Of a stretch of DNA of 6,470 nucleotides, positions 5,261-6,470 are shown piece by piece. The notes under the pieces are model-generated. The model searched no databases. It saw nothing but the letters and a program-made list of their open reading frames with translations, and had not been told where the DNA came from. The DNA lies in assembly GCA_900554375.1 (NCBI GenBank), contig USHK01000069.1, forward strand, positions 1 through 6,470, read 5' to 3'. The position numbers were made by a program, and so were the translations under genes. How positions within the stretch are numbered: the stretch's first letter is position 1; each line of letters starts with the position of its first letter. This DNA comes from an uncultured Sutterella sp. (GTDB lineage: Bacteria; Pseudomonadota; Gammaproteobacteria; Burkholderiales; Burkholderiaceae_F).

Positions 5261-6043
5261 CTAGTTTTGCAGAGCAGTGCGAAGAGCATCGCCAACTGCT
5301 GTGGCTGACATTGGATTCTGGCCTGTAATGACTCTATCGTTTACTACAACATGAGACTGGAAGTTGTCGGAACACTGGAACTTTGCTCCGTGTTTTATTA
5401 AAGCTGTCTCAAGCGCAAACGGAACGACCTTTTCTAAGTTAACCGCTTTTTCTTCAGAGTTGGTAAAGCTATTGATTTTCTTTCCGTCAACTAGATATTT
5501 ACCGTTCGATAATTTCACATTTACCAATGCGGCGGGTCCATGGCACACGGCAGCTACCACGCCTCCGTTTTCATAAATTTTGGAAGTAATTGCAGCTAAT
5601 TCCTTGTTATTTGGAAAATCCCACATAACACCATGACCGCCTGCAAAGAATATAGCTTTATATTCTTCCGGCTTAACTTCCGAGGGTTTCATAGTGAAGT
5701 TAATTTTCTTCTGTGCTAATAAGTCCTGGGCAAATGCCTTGTTAACAGGATCCGACGGATCAAGGCCTTCGGACGGGCACTCTCCTCCTTTAGGGCTAAC
5801 GAAATCAATTTCATAGCCTGCATCCTTGAGAACTTTCCAAGGATGAGTCACTTCTGACAACCAATATCCGGTTTTCTTTCCTGTGTTTCCTAAGTCGCCA
5901 TGACTGGTCAAAACGAAAAGAATTTTTCCTAAAGATTTAGGTTTTTCTTCAGGAACTGCAGCGGACGCCGAACCTCCTCCGACAGCGGCGGCCACCGGCA
6001 TGCAAGTTAAAAACGACAAAGCATTTCTACGAAGCATTTTCAT
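5261..6043 (-). CDS. Exported DJ-1/PfpI superfamily protein, Hsp31-like
   Basis: This 260-aa protein belongs to the type 1 glutamine-amidotransferase-like DJ-1/PfpI superfamily and looks closest to the Hsp31-like group (glutathione-independent glyoxalase or chaperone activities in characterised members). The nucleophile elbow A-V-C-H-G-P (165-170) supplies Cys167 and His168. Glu64 in G-Y-W-L-S-E-V-x-H-P-W is placed like the acidic residue that primes the cysteine. F-A-G-G-H-G (133-138) provides the oxyanion glycines. Residues 1-28 form a signal peptide: R5-R6, a hydrophobic core, and an A-S-A site before Ala29. The RRNAL context is a weak twin-arginine motif, so Sec or Tat export is possible. 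The ATG at 6043 has AAGGAGA (6057-6051) 7 bases upstream. Export sets it apart from the mostly cytoplasmic characterised members. Its exact activity cannot be told from sequence. Confidence 0.88.
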   Translation of the reverse strand: MKMLRRNALSFLTCMPVAAAVGGGSASAAVPEEKPKSLGKILFVLTSHGDLGNTGKKTGYWLSEVTHPWKVLKDAGYEIDFVSPKGGECPSEGLDPSDPVNKAFAQDLLAQKKINFTMKPSEVKPEEYKAIFFAGGHGVMWDFPNNKELAAITSKIYENGGVVAAVCHGPAALVNVKLSNGKYLVDGKKINSFTNSEEKAVNLEKVVPFALETALIKHGAKFQCSDNFQSHVVVNDRVITGQNPMSATAVGDALRTALQN

Positions 6044-6073
6044 TTATAAATCTCCTTTTTCAAGATATTATTG

Positions 6074-6079
6074 ATTGTA
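6074..6079 (-). promoter_or_regulatory. Candidate -10 box of the DJ-1/SIMPL unit
   Basis: Read on the minus strand this is TACAAT (5/6 match to the consensus). It would start transcription near 6067, about 24 bases before the ATG. The -35 region 17 bases upstream (AAATTA) is poor and touches the left arm of the inverted repeat at 6100-6139, which may suggest control by an activator or repressor. Confidence 0.35.
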
Positions 6080-6099
6080 TTTCTAGGGATAACCCTTAA

Positions 6100-6139
6100 T
6101 TTCGATCATCTCCCACAATGGGAAAAATGCAAATCGAAA
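6100..6139. promoter_or_regulatory. Nested inverted repeat upstream of the DJ-1-like gene
   Basis: The outer arms TTTCGAT (6100-6106) and ATCGAAA (6133-6139) enclose inner arms TCCCA (6111-6115) and TGGGA (6119-6123), which have a 3-base loop. The element is 57-96 bases upstream of the ATG and abuts the poor -35 of the predicted promoter. It could be an operator with two half-sites or, if transcription starts further upstream, a leader RNA structure. Confidence 0.4.
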
Positions 6140-6222
6140 GGTATTTTTAAAATCTTTTTCATTGCAATCAGGGTGTTGGCGTATTAAAGAGACGATAATT
6201 AAAATTTTTACATTCAATCGAG

Positions 6223-6251
6223 ATGACAAGGATTTTTTTTTCCTATAGAAT
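6223..6251 (+). promoter_or_regulatory. Promoter of tRNA-Ser
   Basis: ATGACA (6223-6228) and TAGAAT (6246-6251) are 17 bases apart, each a 5/6 match. Transcription would start about 6258, some 7 bases before the tRNA. The spacer contains a run of T residues. Confidence 0.65.
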
Positions 6252-6264
6252 TCAATTCTCTTTT

Positions 6265-6355
6265 GGAGAGGTGGCCGAGTGGTTTAAGGCGCACGCCTGG
6301 AAAGCGTGTAAACCCTTTAAAGGTTTCGGGGGTTCGAATCCCCCCCTCTCCGCCA
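6265..6355 (+). tRNA. tRNA-Ser (anticodon GGA)
   Basis: A 91-base class II tRNA with the long variable arm expected of serine. The acceptor stem is GGAGAGG (6265-6271) with CCTCTCC (6345-6351), discriminator G6352 and encoded CCA (6353-6355). The anticodon stem is CACGC/GCGTG (6292-6296, 6304-6308) with anticodon GGA at 6299-6301, reading UCC and UCU. The T arm contains GGTTCGAATCC. The sequence just after it suggests that this gene may be a mobile-element attachment site. Confidence 0.97.
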
Positions 6356-6397
6356 ACAACCCTTTATTTATGCGGGTTTCGGAAGATTTCAAGAATT

Positions 6398-6418
6398 TGC
6401 CCCACAAAATGCCCCACA
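6398..6418 (+). repeat. Tandem TGCCCCACA repeats, possible integrase arm-type sites
   Basis: Two identical 9-bp copies (6398-6406 and 6410-6418) are separated by AAA, giving a 12-bp period. They lie 43 bases after the tRNA-Ser CCA. Repeats of this kind are, as I recall, common between a tRNA gene and a tyrosine-recombinase gene in proteobacterial genomic islands. No integrase is visible because the adapter begins at 6421. Confidence 0.5.
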
Positions 6419-6420
6419 CT

Positions 6421-6470
6421 CTGTCTCTTATACACATCTCCGAGCCCACGAGACGCTCATGAATCTCGTA
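6421..6470 (+). other. Synthetic Nextera adapter (i7 side), not genomic
   Basis: Bases 6421-6439 are the reverse-complement Tn5 mosaic end and 6440-6454 (CCGAGCCCACGAGAC) the read-2 adapter. Bases 6455-6462 (GCTCATGA) are in the i7 index position and match, from memory, N714. Bases 6463-6470 (ATCTCGTA) begin the P7 primer. Everything from 6421 onward should be trimmed. Confidence 0.98.

Noticed and set aside
6085..6100. Resemblance to the I-SceI homing endonuclease site (TAGGGATAAC)
   Set aside because: Only the first half of the 18-bp site matches; the second half diverges. It is explained as a short AGGG/CCCT inverted repeat.
6223..6462. Open frames over tRNA-Ser on both strands, including the one at 6252-6449
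   Set aside because: They translate a tRNA gene plus the Nextera adapter. Their ends are the familiar adapter-derived peptides, not real proteins.
1..6470. CRISPR array, insertion sequence or riboswitch
   Set aside because: No regularly spaced repeats, no transposase gene or terminal inverted repeats, and no leader fold that I recognise were found. The Tn5 mosaic ends at both edges are library adapter, not a native transposon.

Overview
The window is a 6.4 kb piece of bacterial chromosome flanked at both ends by synthetic sequencing adapter. Bases 1-43 and 6421-6470 match Illumina Nextera index/adapter/mosaic-end sequence, so only about 44-6420 is biological and neither edge is a natural boundary. 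The organism is a Gram-negative bacterium: it has a lipobox lipoprotein, a twin-arginine exported flavoprotein, a SIMPL-domain envelope protein, E. coli-like RpiA and CCA-encoding tRNA genes. Moderate GC content and the exported flavoprotein suggest a gut Burkholderiales member (Sutterella/Parasutterella type). That placement is an inference from gene style, not a database result.

Layout, left to right: (1) minus strand, the N-terminal 98 codons of a Tat-exported FAD-dependent oxidoreductase (fumarate-reductase flavoprotein type), cut by the adapter; (2) plus strand, after a divergent intergenic region with a candidate promoter, a complete DUF4422 glycosyltransferase-like gene with a GTG start; (3) plus strand, tRNA-Arg(ACG) with a clear promoter and terminator; (4) about 360 bp without a convincing gene; (5) plus strand, a 365-aa cysteine-containing lipoprotein of unknown function; (6) minus strand, convergent to it, a small XRE-family regulator; (7) about 300 bp of very AT-rich non-coding DNA with several inverted repeats; (8) plus strand, rpiA, ending in a strong, probably bidirectional terminator; (9) minus strand, a two-gene unit of an exported DJ-1/Hsp31-like protein followed 24 bp later by a SIMPL-domain protein; (10) plus strand, tRNA-Ser(GGA), followed by a tandem TGCCCCACA repeat that resembles integrase arm sites of tRNA-targeting elements.

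The genes do not form one pathway. RpiA belongs to the pentose phosphate pathway and the tRNAs to translation. The exported DJ-1 and SIMPL proteins look like one envelope-stress transcription unit. The flavoprotein is probably a periplasmic anaerobic reductase. The DUF4422 gene, the lipoprotein and the XRE gene look accessory. I see no clear new multi-gene system. The items most worth following are the unrecognised lipoprotein, the possible mobile-element border beyond tRNA-Ser, and the inverted repeats upstream of the xre and DJ-1 genes.
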